A stretch of 64,000 nt of DNA from an uncultured Collinsella sp. GTDB taxonomy: Bacteria; Actinomycetota; Coriobacteriia; Coriobacteriales; Coriobacteriaceae. The DNA lies in assembly GCA_959602875.1 (NCBI GenBank), contig CAUGVQ010000001.1:1-64000 (forward strand), in the 5' to 3' direction. Both the position numbers and the translations under genes were made by a program. The notes under the pieces are model-generated. The model had not been told where the DNA came from and searched no databases. It saw only the letters and a list, made by a program, of their open reading frames with translations. This document shows, piece after piece, positions 1 to 7,214 of this stretch (position 1 is the first letter of the stretch; each line of letters opens with the position of its first letter).

Positions 1-54
1 AAACCGTTTGGCCTGTATAAGGTCACGAGGGTTCGAATCCCTCCTCCTCCGCCA
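1..54 (+). tRNA. tRNA-Ser, 3' part only
   Basis: The window opens inside a tRNA. Visible are the end of the anticodon stem (AAACCG), a long variable arm (GGCC/GGTC stem at 11-24), the T arm GAGGG-TTCGAAT-CCCTC (27-43), the acceptor strand CTCCTCC (44-50), discriminator G and encoded CCA (52-54). A long variable arm with acceptor GGAGGAG/CTCCTCC is typical of bacterial tRNA-Ser. The anticodon lies just upstream of the window, so the isoacceptor cannot be read. Confidence 0.85.
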
Positions 55-67
55 GCATAAACGCTCA

Positions 68-110
68 CGAGCCTCCATCCGATTATCGGAGTGGGGCTCG
101 TTTCTTTTTT
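68..110 (+). terminator. Rho-independent terminator after tRNA-Ser
   Basis: Hairpin with outer stem ACGAGCC/GGCTCGT and inner stem TCCGA/TCGGA, followed by TTTCTTTTTT. It overlaps the earliest in-frame start of the next ORF (91), which argues that the next gene starts further downstream. Confidence 0.85.
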
Positions 111-258
111 GCCCCGAGCCACTGGTTCAGCGCACGCTCTCCCTCCCCTTACCTTCATCTCCCTCTTGCAATTCAGTCGCATCTTTGGCGTACGTTTTGG
201 CGCGATTCTCGCTAAGATATACGGGGCCTGTACGCATGTTGATGTGAAGGAACCGGTC

Positions 259-1200
259 GTGTCCCTCGCCACCTACGCCATAGCAGCGGCACCTGCCGCG
301 CTCGCCATACCCGTCACCAGCGGTGCTGTTGATACGCCCGTTGCGGTGCCGGTGTGGCTTGAGCTCATCGCTATTGTGGTGGCATCCATCTCTGGCGCGC
401 TCACGGCACGCGAGAAAAAGCTCGACCTCGTGGGTGCGGTGTGTCTGGCTGTCCTCTGCAGCCTGGGCGGCGGTCTTCTGCGCGACATGACGCTGCAGGT
501 GGGCAACGTCTATATCCTTAACCAGCCGATTGCCATGCCGGCGGCCATCCTCACGGCGGCCGTGGTGTTTGTTGCCCCGTCGGTTATTGCCAAGCAGGAC
601 CGCTTGATCGCCGTACTCGACATCTTTGCGGTGGGACTCTACGCCGCGACCGGCGCCGACAAGGCGCTCGTGTACGGTTTTGACCCGATCATCTGCATCA
701 CCATGGGATTTTTCACGGGCGTGGGCGGCGGCATGCTGCGCGATGTCTTTTTGGGGCAGGTCCCCTACATCTTCCAGCGCAGTAACCTATACGCCGTTGC
801 CGCCATCGCGGGTGCAGGCGTCTACGTGCTCTTTGCTGCCGCGGGCATCTCGCACGTGGTGGGCGTCGTTGCATGCGTGGGCGTGACCATGGGCCTGCGC
901 TGGCTGTCGCTACGCTACAACATCTTGAGCCCCACCGAGCTCGACCTTACCCGCATGGTGCCGCGCCGCCACGGCCGGCGCCTTGCCGCCGACGCCGCAG
1001 AGGACACAGCACGTGCCGAGGCGCCCGCCGCAAAGCCCCGCATCGACCGGCCCGATCGCTCCGCCGCTGAGCTGGCACGGCGCCGTCGTCGCACGCTCGC
1101 CGATATCGAGAGCCGCCGCGAGCTGGAGCGGCGCGCCACCGCGCTTGACCGGCTGAAGCGCAACCGCCGCCGTCGCGAACAGCGCAAGCTCGATTTATAG
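259..1200 (+). CDS. UPF0126/TRIC-like membrane protein
   Basis: Predicted inner-membrane protein of 313 aa. It has two repeats of three hydrophobic segments, each carrying the family glycine-rich motif followed by LRD (SLGGGLLRDM near residue 75, GVGGGMLRDV near 160), as in the UPF0126 (PF03458) fold related to TRIC cation channels; the substrate of bacterial members is not settled. The last ~100 residues are a highly charged Arg/Ala-rich tail (RRRRR-type runs) not needed for the fold. The start chosen is GTG at 259, because AAGGAA sits 7 nt upstream; the earlier ATG at 91 lies inside the tRNA-Ser terminator. Single-gene unit; the downstream 380 bp holds no convincing gene. Confidence 0.85.
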   Translation: MSLATYAIAAAPAALAIPVTSGAVDTPVAVPVWLELIAIVVASISGALTAREKKLDLVGAVCLAVLCSLGGGLLRDMTLQVGNVYILNQPIAMPAAILTAAVVFVAPSVIAKQDRLIAVLDIFAVGLYAATGADKALVYGFDPIICITMGFFTGVGGGMLRDVFLGQVPYIFQRSNLYAVAAIAGAGVYVLFAAAGISHVVGVVACVGVTMGLRWLSLRYNILSPTELDLTRMVPRRHGRRLAADAAEDTARAEAPAAKPRIDRPDRSAAELARRRRRTLADIESRRELERRATALDRLKRNRRRREQRKLDL

Positions 1201-1305
1201 CACGCAACGCCATTGCGCGAGACCCTCGGTCCAGCTTAGGCAAACGCTCCGGAGCCACTCCGCCGCGTTCTGGCCCTCCGTCGTAGACCATTCTGTTCAA
1301 AAATG

Positions 1306-1431
1306 CAGCTATTCAACAATCTGTATGTGTGCCGCGCAGTAGACGCCCTTATCAACCACTCGGAATCGCAGGTAATACCCTCACCACAACGCGAATACTC
1401 TGCACGTCTAACGCGGATTATTGAATAGCTG
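1306..1431. repeat. Imperfect inverted repeat in intergenic region
   Basis: Arms CAGCTATTCAACAATCTG (1306-1323) and CGGATTATTGAATAGCTG (1414-1431) are inverted copies matching at 16 of 18 positions, enclosing 90 bp without a coding signal. This sits in the 1201-1540 gap between the UPF0126 gene and the tRNA-fMet terminator, a stretch of lower GC than its neighbours in which no gene is supported. Function unknown; a decayed small foldback element is possible. Confidence 0.45.
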
Positions 1432-1540
1432 AGATTCTGTCCGTCCAGGACCGCTAGTGGCGAAAACGCTCTACGCAAAATCGGTTTGGAATATCCCCAA
1501 CAAGGTGTCTAGCCATTATTTGACACAATTTCAACCGGAT

Positions 1541-1572
1541 AAAAAAACTCGGAGCCGTGAGTTGGCTCCGAG
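1541..1572 (-). terminator. Original terminator of the tRNA-fMet locus
   Basis: Read on the minus strand: hairpin CTCGGAGCC-(7 nt)-GGCTCCGAG followed by seven T (plus-strand A run 1541-1547). It lies directly beyond the 3' end of the attL tRNA fragment, so it is probably the chromosomal terminator of tRNA-fMet now separated from the functional gene by the inserted element. Confidence 0.8.
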
Positions 1573-1583
1573 CTGCGAATTCT

Positions 1584-1628
1584 TGGTCGCGGGGGCAGGA
1601 TTTGAACCTACGACCTCCGGGTTATGAG
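1584..1628 (-). repeat. attL: 3' fragment of tRNA-fMet (45 bp)
   Basis: These 45 bp are identical to 16425-16469, the 3' 45 nt of the intact initiator tRNA (end of the anticodon loop, T arm, acceptor strand and CCA). Identity stops sharply after TTATGAG. The 5' tRNA half is absent here. Together with the integrase 170 bp away this is the left attachment site of an element integrated into tRNA-fMet. Confidence 0.9.
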
Positions 1629-1757
1629 GGACCCGTTCTGCTGATACAGCCGGATGCGGCGCACGTCTTATTTAGGAAAATATATCACAGCAACAGGAAG
1701 AATAGGGAACGAAGCGGAACAGTAGTAGGCGCTCGTCCGCCCCCACCTATCGTTGGT

Positions 1758-1787
1758 ATCACCCATTCATCACCCGGTGCATCACCC
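1758..1787 (+). promoter_or_regulatory. Three ATCACCC iterons upstream of the integrase
   Basis: ATCACCC occurs at 1758, 1769 and 1781 (steps of 11 and 12 bp, about one helical turn), ending just before the integrase ribosome-binding site GGAGGG (1791-1796). The helical phasing suggests a protein-binding array, for example an integrase arm-type, excisionase or repressor site. No protein can be assigned from the sequence. Confidence 0.4.
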
Positions 1788-1799
1788 AACGGAGGGACT

Positions 1800-3041
1800 A
1801 TGAAGCGGAACTATTCTCAGGGATCGCTGGAAAAGCACAACGGATATTGGAGGGGAGTCCTTAGCTGGCAGGACGAAAACGGGAAACAGAGAAGGATTAC
1901 CAAGAGCACGGGAGTCAAATGCCATCCCGATAAGATCGACCGCAAGAGCGGCCGGAGGGTTCCTGATAATCGCGGTAAAGCGACTGCCGAGATGGCGCTT
2001 CGAGAATGGCGAGACGGTCTCATAGAGGCAGAGGCCCAGCGCGTTCGCGTCGAGGAAGCGTCCTGCCATTCGACCTTTGCGGAGTATGCCGATTTATACA
2101 TTCGGCATAAAGAAATGAGCAAAACGGTTAAAGCCGTCACCATCAAGGGTTATCGGACCTACCTTCGGAAGATTTTGGGGACAGAGATAGGTGATGCGAA
2201 GATCTCCGAGCTGTCGCCGAAGATGATAACGGCGTGGGAGCAAGCCTTGGCCGCCGACCAGATTAGCGCCACGACGCTCTCCCATATCCACGTCTTCGCA
2301 AAGCAGGTCTGCACGTATGCGAGGAGGATGGGGGATATTCCCGCGAATCCATTCGATCTTGTGGATGCGCCGCGCCGCAAGACAAAGCCTGTGAACTCTC
2401 TCGACGCAGCGGGGGTCTCTCAGTTGAATGAGGCGCTGCGGGGGTTCGGTTCGTCGCCGCTCGCCGTGGGCGTCCGCATCGCCCTTTCCACGGGCATGAG
2501 ACAGGCGGAGATATGTGCGCTCAGATGGAGCGACGTCAATCTCGATGAAAAGACGATACGTGTTCGGCAATCCCTCTCGCGGGAAGCCGGTCGCTACGTG
2601 CTCAGCGAACCCAAGACCGCAAGTTCTCTGCGCAGCGTTCCGTTTGGTGAAAACCTCGCCGCCGTTCTTTATGCTCGTCAAGAGTCGATGCGAAGCGATA
2701 GGGAGGAGTTCGGCCTGGGCTGGGACGACGCGCTCTACGTTATCGGTTCTGCGATAAAAGGCACGTGGTACAGCCCGCAGGTTCTCGGCCACGAGTGGCG
2801 CGCGTTTGCCCGTGCGGCGGGCCTCGTCGGCACACAGGGGGTTCCGCCCCGTTTCCATGACCTGAGGCATACCTTCGCAACCTTGGCCATCTCATCGGCG
2901 TCGGGCAATCTCGACGTCAAGACCGTCAGCGCGATTCTTGGGCACAGCAACGCCGCCATGACCCTGAACGTCTACGCCGACGCCCTTGAGGGCGCCAAGC
3001 GCGCCGGGATGGATGTCATGGATGGGTTCATGTCCGCTTAG
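1800..3041 (+). CDS. int: Tyrosine recombinase/integrase of the element
   Basis: Site-specific recombinase of 413 aa expected to catalyse integration into and excision from the tRNA-fMet attachment site. The N-terminal ~70 residues resemble the AP2-like arm-binding domain of integrases (GYWRGVLSWQDENGKQRR). A SAM-like core-binding domain follows (about 90-190), then the catalytic domain with R in STGMRQAEICALRW (~235), HDLRHTFATL (~355), LGHSN (~380) and the nucleophile Tyr in LNVYAD (~393). ATG at 1800 has GGAGGG 4 nt upstream; the longer frame back to 1557 merely reads through attL. It is transcribed away from attL into the element. All catalytic residues are present, so it looks functional. 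Confidence 0.93.
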   Translation: MKRNYSQGSLEKHNGYWRGVLSWQDENGKQRRITKSTGVKCHPDKIDRKSGRRVPDNRGKATAEMALREWRDGLIEAEAQRVRVEEASCHSTFAEYADLYIRHKEMSKTVKAVTIKGYRTYLRKILGTEIGDAKISELSPKMITAWEQALAADQISATTLSHIHVFAKQVCTYARRMGDIPANPFDLVDAPRRKTKPVNSLDAAGVSQLNEALRGFGSSPLAVGVRIALSTGMRQAEICALRWSDVNLDEKTIRVRQSLSREAGRYVLSEPKTASSLRSVPFGENLAAVLYARQESMRSDREEFGLGWDDALYVIGSAIKGTWYSPQVLGHEWRAFARAAGLVGTQGVPPRFHDLRHTFATLAISSASGNLDVKTVSAILGHSNAAMTLNVYADALEGAKRAGMDVMDGFMSA

Positions 3042-3186
3042 CCTCCACGAATCCGCAGGTAGATGGCTTATTGTAAGGCTCTTTAAGGCGGGCGAGCGCT
3101 CTTGTGCGCATGGTTGCCCCGATGGGATCGCAGAAAGCCTTCTAGGGCGTTATGGCGAGCCGTCTACCAGCGGAAATATAGATTCG
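3042..3186. other. Gap between convergent integrase and relaxase genes
   Basis: The two genes converge here. No coding signal is seen, and no strong terminator hairpin was recognised. Confidence 0.4.
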
Positions 3187-4149
3187 CTAGGAATCGGACA
3201 TGCTGTCGTCCATCGCTCGCGCGCACTCTTGGACGAGCCATCTCCCGGCGATGCCGAGTCCGCGCTGTATGCCCGAGAGGCTGTAGCCGCGCCCAAGCTT
3301 GCGGCCGCTAATCGATGCCTTTCCGTTTTTCCCGCTTCGCATGTAAGTTGGCCTGTACTCGAACACCACGTCCCTTGTTTTGAGCGAGCTATCGTTGCTC
3401 AGGCGCATGTGGACGCCCCTCTTCTCAAGGGCGGCGTTGAGCGCCCTCATCTTGTTGGGCTCGCTTCCCCTTGAGACGGTTTGGACGCTTTCGCGGACGA
3501 CACGACGCACGTGATCTAGGTCGGTCTCGAAGGTCGGGAAGCTGGCAAGGCCCGCTTCCCGCGCTCGTTTCTCGCCCCGCGACTGTTGGCGGGCGTGGCG
3601 GGCGCTGTTGCGCGCCCCGCGCTCCATCTGCGAGAGCCCCCAGCGCTCGTCCATCTCGCGCATGCGGGAGGCGTGAAGGGCCTTCTGCCGCGACGCCCTG
3701 CCCTCATCGAGCCGTCTCCCCGTGCCGTCGAGCAGGGTCCTATTGATGGCAAGATGCACCGCGAATCTGTCCGTGCCGTCTTCGGCGCAGCGCTCGCGGT
3801 GAATCGCCCAGCATGCCTCGCTGGTCGGGTAATACCGCTCCACCCATTCGCGCGCGAACGCCATGCAGTCGTCCGGCGACAGCCTTCCACCGTTGACGTC
3901 GCACTCGTCGGGGTTGAAGGCGATTATCTGATGGTACATGTACGTACACTTCGCCCCGGCTTTTCCGGGCTTGTTGTGGCCGTAGGCTTCTCTGGTGCGA
4001 TCGAGCTCCCTCTCCCAGTTTGCGGGGTCGTTGAGGTGCTGCGAATCCATGCCCAGCACCTCATGGCGCTCGTTCGAGCGATCGAGGTACCCGCGCAGGC
4101 TCTTAAGGTGCGCCCTGCTCGTAACCGCAACCTGCTTGATGATCGTCAT
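3187..4149 (-). CDS. Relaxase/mobilization nuclease
   Basis: Predicted 320-aa relaxase that would nick the element at its oriT and pilot the strand into a recipient using a helper conjugation system. The N-terminal half fits the PF03432 pattern: YHQIIAFNPDE (~60), AIHRE (~115) and RFAVHLAINRT (~130). The C-terminal half (RDM-like MREMDERWGLSQMERGARNS and KLGRGYSL) resembles a relaxase group familiar from Coriobacteriia. The usual HxH of motif III reads AVH here, so one metal ligand may be replaced. The start is ATG 4149, whose ATGA overlaps the stop of the upstream gene (translational coupling); the in-frame codon at 4167 lies inside that gene. No type IV secretion genes accompany it. Confidence 0.82.
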   Translation of the reverse strand: MTIIKQVAVTSRAHLKSLRGYLDRSNERHEVLGMDSQHLNDPANWERELDRTREAYGHNKPGKAGAKCTYMYHQIIAFNPDECDVNGGRLSPDDCMAFAREWVERYYPTSEACWAIHRERCAEDGTDRFAVHLAINRTLLDGTGRRLDEGRASRQKALHASRMREMDERWGLSQMERGARNSARHARQQSRGEKRAREAGLASFPTFETDLDHVRRVVRESVQTVSRGSEPNKMRALNAALEKRGVHMRLSNDSSLKTRDVVFEYRPTYMRSGKNGKASISGRKLGRGYSLSGIQRGLGIAGRWLVQECARAMDDSMSDS

Positions 4150-4481
4150 CCGTCCCACGCTTCCCATTCGTCGCGTTCGATGGCTTCCTTAGCGTTTCGC
4201 TCGATGGCGTCGGCGGATGAGCTGAAATCCGGGCACCATGGTTCTGGCGCGGCGGGGAGGCGCTTTGCATTCAGCTTGGCGCGCGAGTAGTACTCCGAGC
4301 ACTTCCTTCGGTTGTGCGCGGGGTTCCCGAGGCCGAAGAACGGTCCGGCGGGAGTGTCCCCCGCATAGGCGAGGGGGAACTCGAACACCCCCTCCCGGCC
4401 GGGATTCGAGTTCTCGCCACCCTTTATGGCGATGAGGCCGTCTCGTATCGCGACGCGGTTTTGCCATTCCCATTCGTTCAC
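4146..4481 (-). CDS. Small protein coupled to the relaxase, possible accessory mobilization factor
   Basis: A 111-aa hydrophilic protein starting at GTG 4481 (AGAGG 4 nt upstream) and ending in an ATGA overlap with the relaxase start, which implies tightly coupled translation. By position it could be a MobC-like relaxosome protein that helps the relaxase bind oriT, but no ribbon-helix-helix or other DNA-binding fold is recognisable. Visible features: a basic stretch (NRRKCSEYYSRAKLNAKRL, residues ~57-75), two cysteines that do not form a zinc motif, and an acidic Trp-rich end (ERDEWEAWDG). Function assigned from context only. Confidence 0.55.
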   Translation of the reverse strand: MNEWEWQNRVAIRDGLIAIKGGENSNPGREGVFEFPLAYAGDTPAGPFFGLGNPAHNRRKCSEYYSRAKLNAKRLPAAPEPWCPDFSSSADAIERNAKEAIERDEWEAWDG

Positions 4482-4790
4482 GATCCTCTTGGGCCTATCT
4501 GGGCCCGTTAGCCATCGTGGGGGCTGATGCCAGCCGCTTGGGCGGTTATGGATTGACCGTTCTTATGCGTTCTTACACGAGTTGCATGGAAGTAGGCCAG
4601 AAGCGGGATAAGACTCGCGATGAGGCCTCGCTCGTGCCATCGAAGCTGGCGTTTTGGGTGGAACGGGACCCCAGTAGTGAATGGGCGGCCAAAATTGGGC
4701 CATGGGTGTCTGGGGGACGTTCGGGCGAGTAAGCACCATGGTGCCAAATCCAGGCGAAGCATGTCTTCGCCCCAATGCGAGGGAGGGGCC
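4482..4790. other. Intergenic region between divergent units, candidate oriT
   Basis: This 309-bp region separates the relaxase operon (minus) from the cargo operon (plus). It holds short inverted repeats: GCACCATGGTGC (about 4734-4745) and GGCGAAG-CATGT-CTTCGCC (about 4752-4770). Origins of transfer usually lie upstream of the relaxase operon and contain such repeats next to the nick site, so oriT and the divergent promoters are probably here. No nick consensus could be identified with confidence. Confidence 0.35.
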
Positions 4791-6158
4791 ATGGATACAG
4801 AGTCCACAAACTACCAGTGTCCGTCATGTGGCGGAGCGCTCAGGTATTCCGCGACAGAAGGGCGGCTTCTGTGCGAGTATTGCGACTCGAGCTTCACGGT
4901 TTCGGAGGTCGAGGCCATCTACGCCGCGCGTCTCGATCGGACGGGCGCTCGAGACGCGAAGGCATGCCCCCGGACCGACCCGCCCTCCGATGCCATTGCT
5001 GCTGGCACGACTCATGCCGTCGGGGCGGATGACGTCACATGTTCCCTCGCTCACGACGACACGGCGCACATGAGGGCCTATACCTGCTCCTCATGTGCTG
5101 CAGAGCTCGTGTGCGATGTCACGACCGCCATCACGGAGTGCCCGTACTGCGGAAATCAGGCAGTCATTCCGGGCGTCCTCGTGGATGAGTTCAAGCCTGA
5201 TCTTGTCATTCCCTTCAAACTGGATAAGGCTGCTGCCATCGCGGCGCTCTCCGCCTACTACAAAGGGAAGAAGTTCCTGCCCAGAGCATTCGCCTCGAAC
5301 AATCGCATCGAAAAGATTCAAGGTGTCTACGTGCCGTTTTGGCTCTATGACGCTGAGGTCGTCGCGTCTGCTAAGTTCGAGGCAACCCGCACTCGAACAT
5401 ATCGAACGGAAGACGAGGAGGTGACGGAAACCGACCATTATGACGTATATCGTGCAGGGTCGATGTCGTTCAGCCGCGTACCGGTCGACGGGTCTTCCAA
5501 GATGCCCGACGCCCATATGGACGCGATTGAGCCTTTTGACTATGACGGGCTCGTGCCGTTCTCCATGGCGTATCTCCCTGGGTTTGCCGCCGACCGTTTC
5601 GACTTGGGCCAGGAGGAGTGTCGTGGGCGAGCAGAGCGACGCATCGCCTCGACTATGGAGGAGGTTCTTCGGGACACCGTGACGGGATACGATTCGGTGT
5701 GCACGGAAAGCTGCGATGCGGAGGCATCTTGGCAGGACCCGGAATACGCCTTGATGCCGGTGTGGATGCTGAGCACCACGTGGAACGGCAAGGGGTTCCT
5801 TTTTGCCATGAACGGTCAGACCGGTAGGCTCATCGGCGACCTTCCGATTGCTGCGGGTAAGGTCATCGCATGGTTTGCGGGCATTTTCGTCGTAACATTC
5901 TCCGTGATGGCAACTGCAACCTCGGGGCTCGGTTTGTTTTCGGATGACAGGACGATGAGGCTTGCCGCTCAGTTTGGACTCCCAGCGCTCGTGGCATTCT
6001 TGATCTGCCTCATGTTCTATTCCGAGATGAAGACCGCCAAAGAGGCGGCTCAGGCAAATGCGTTCATGAGGCGCGAGACGTTTGACCTGACGGCCAAGTC
6101 TGACGTGTTCACGTCCACAAGCGTGACGAGGCGCAAGGTCGAAAGGTCTGACAAGTAA
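4791..6158 (+). CDS. Zinc-ribbon membrane protein (YdjG-like)
   Basis: 455-aa protein with a cytoplasmic zinc-binding front and a membrane-anchored end. Residues ~9-32 form a zinc ribbon (CPSCGG...CEYCDS), and a second ribbon lies near 105-125 (CSSCAAE...CPYCGNQ). A ~200-residue domain follows that is typical of TFIIB-type zinc-ribbon proteins such as Bacillus YdjG. Near the C-terminus are two transmembrane segments (GKVIAWFAGIFVVTFSVMAT and LPALVAFLICLMFY). ATG 4791 has GAGGGAGGGG just upstream; the longer frame from 4620 has no such site. It faces the lipoprotein, SPFH and DUF4428 genes convergently. In Bacillus the ydjGHI genes pair this protein type with an SPFH protein, so a joint envelope-associated role is inferred; the biochemical function is unknown. 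Confidence 0.75.
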   Translation: MDTESTNYQCPSCGGALRYSATEGRLLCEYCDSSFTVSEVEAIYAARLDRTGARDAKACPRTDPPSDAIAAGTTHAVGADDVTCSLAHDDTAHMRAYTCSSCAAELVCDVTTAITECPYCGNQAVIPGVLVDEFKPDLVIPFKLDKAAAIAALSAYYKGKKFLPRAFASNNRIEKIQGVYVPFWLYDAEVVASAKFEATRTRTYRTEDEEVTETDHYDVYRAGSMSFSRVPVDGSSKMPDAHMDAIEPFDYDGLVPFSMAYLPGFAADRFDLGQEECRGRAERRIASTMEEVLRDTVTGYDSVCTESCDAEASWQDPEYALMPVWMLSTTWNGKGFLFAMNGQTGRLIGDLPIAAGKVIAWFAGIFVVTFSVMATATSGLGLFSDDRTMRLAAQFGLPALVAFLICLMFYSEMKTAKEAAQANAFMRRETFDLTAKSDVFTSTSVTRRKVERSDK

Positions 6159-6189
6159 GGGAGCGGCGTTTCGAAAGGTCCCAGAATGC

Positions 6190-6297
6190 GGCCGTCCCGC
6201 CACCGGAGGAGTTGGTGAGCGGGGCGGCCAAGAGCTAACGTAGTCGTTGATGAAAGCCAGGCTCCCTCCCGGATGACGCTTGGCGGGGAGGGAGCCT
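6190..6297. terminator. Two hairpins between convergent genes
   Basis: Hairpin 1 (6190-6229) pairs GGCCGTCCCGC with GCGGGGCGGCC. Hairpin 2 (6259-6297) has a perfect 12-bp stem AGGCTCCCTCCC/GGGAGGGAGCCT. They lie between the zinc-ribbon gene and the convergent lipoprotein gene and probably end both transcripts, although neither has a strong T run. Confidence 0.55.
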
Positions 6298-6346
6298 TGA
6301 CCTATGTCGGTCTCAAGGGCGTGCGCAAGCGGTCGCTTGCCAGCTG

Positions 6347-7186
6347 CTATGCGGCGAATGGGTACGTGGCGATGGTCTCGTAGGTGCTTGCGTCATAGAC
6401 CTCAAGCTCGCCCTCAACAGAGACGAGGGATGCGAGGTCGGGAACGTCGCTCTTACCGAACCACATGAAGGTCTCGACGTTGCAGCCGGGCTTGATGGTC
6501 TCGCTCAGCACCGGCTCGACCATGGTGCCGTTGACGGAGAAGGTGCCCCACAAGGCGTCTACAGAGATGCTGGATGCGGAGTTGTTGGTAATCCTCAGGG
6601 TGTAGCCGGAGTCGCCCGCCCAGTCGGTCTTCTTGTTGACGATCTCGATGGTGCATGTGTCATCGTTTACAATCTGCTGGTTGACCTCCTCGACGACTTC
6701 CTCGTCGTCACCCCAGGAGCTCCCGGCGTCCTCTCCTTCCTCGGATTCCGCAAGCCAATCGAGAGCACTCGCGGCTTCTTCCTTGAGCTTGGCAGCGTCT
6801 TCGTCGCTGAGCTTCTTGAAGGACATCACCTCGCCGTCTACGTCGAGACTGAGAAGGTCGTTCTCCAGAGTGGCGGTGGCAGTCTCGCCCTCGAAGGTGA
6901 TGTCGCACTCGCTCGCGCTCTTCGCCTCCCACGTGCCCTCGAGAGGCTCTCCCATGAGATTGAGCTCTGCCTTGCCCTCATCCTGCAGGTCAACATAGCA
7001 ATAGATGCCGAACCCCTTCATGAGCTCGATGTCTTCTGCGGCGAGATCCGGGGCTTCGACCAAGTCCCAGGTGCCTAGGAATGCCTTCGTCGGGTCCCCG
7101 CTCCCGCCATTTCCGTTGCAGCCCACCAAGGCGAGGCAGATCGCTAGCACGGTAGCAAACGCCAAGACAAACCGATTTCTCTTCAT
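6347..7186 (-). CDS. Secreted lipoprotein, two-domain, function unknown
   Basis: 279 aa with a lipoprotein signal peptide (KRNRF, hydrophobic core, lipobox LVGC; modified Cys ~23), so it is anchored on the outer face of the membrane. Residues ~35-130 have alternating beta-type patterning (GTWDLVEAP, GTWEAKSASE, TATLENDLL) like lipocalin-like domains of gut lipoproteins. An acidic linker (about 145-170) leads to a second beta domain (IEIVNKKTDWAGDSGYTLRI...) like FxLYD or immunoglobulin-like folds that contact ligands or partners. AAGGAGGGCATC precedes the ATG. It is the last gene of the minus-strand run below the SPFH and DUF4428 genes (28-bp gap), so it is probably part of the same cargo unit. 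No enzymatic motif is seen. Confidence 0.75.
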   Translation of the reverse strand: MKRNRFVLAFATVLAICLALVGCNGNGGSGDPTKAFLGTWDLVEAPDLAAEDIELMKGFGIYCYVDLQDEGKAELNLMGEPLEGTWEAKSASECDITFEGETATATLENDLLSLDVDGEVMSFKKLSDEDAAKLKEEAASALDWLAESEEGEDAGSSWGDDEEVVEEVNQQIVNDDTCTIEIVNKKTDWAGDSGYTLRITNNSASSISVDALWGTFSVNGTMVEPVLSETIKPGCNVETFMWFGKSDVPDLASLVSVEGELEVYDASTYETIATYPFAA

Positions 7187-7214
7187 GATGCCCTCCTTTG
7201 TTCGGACGCTATGC

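Noticed and set aside
1236..1478. 80-aa minus-strand frame upstream of attL
   Set aside because: Spans the inverted repeat, lacks an SD and has no recognisable domain.
1557..1799. N-terminal extension of the integrase
   Set aside because: Reads through the attL tRNA sequence; ATG 1800 with GGAGGG is the better start.
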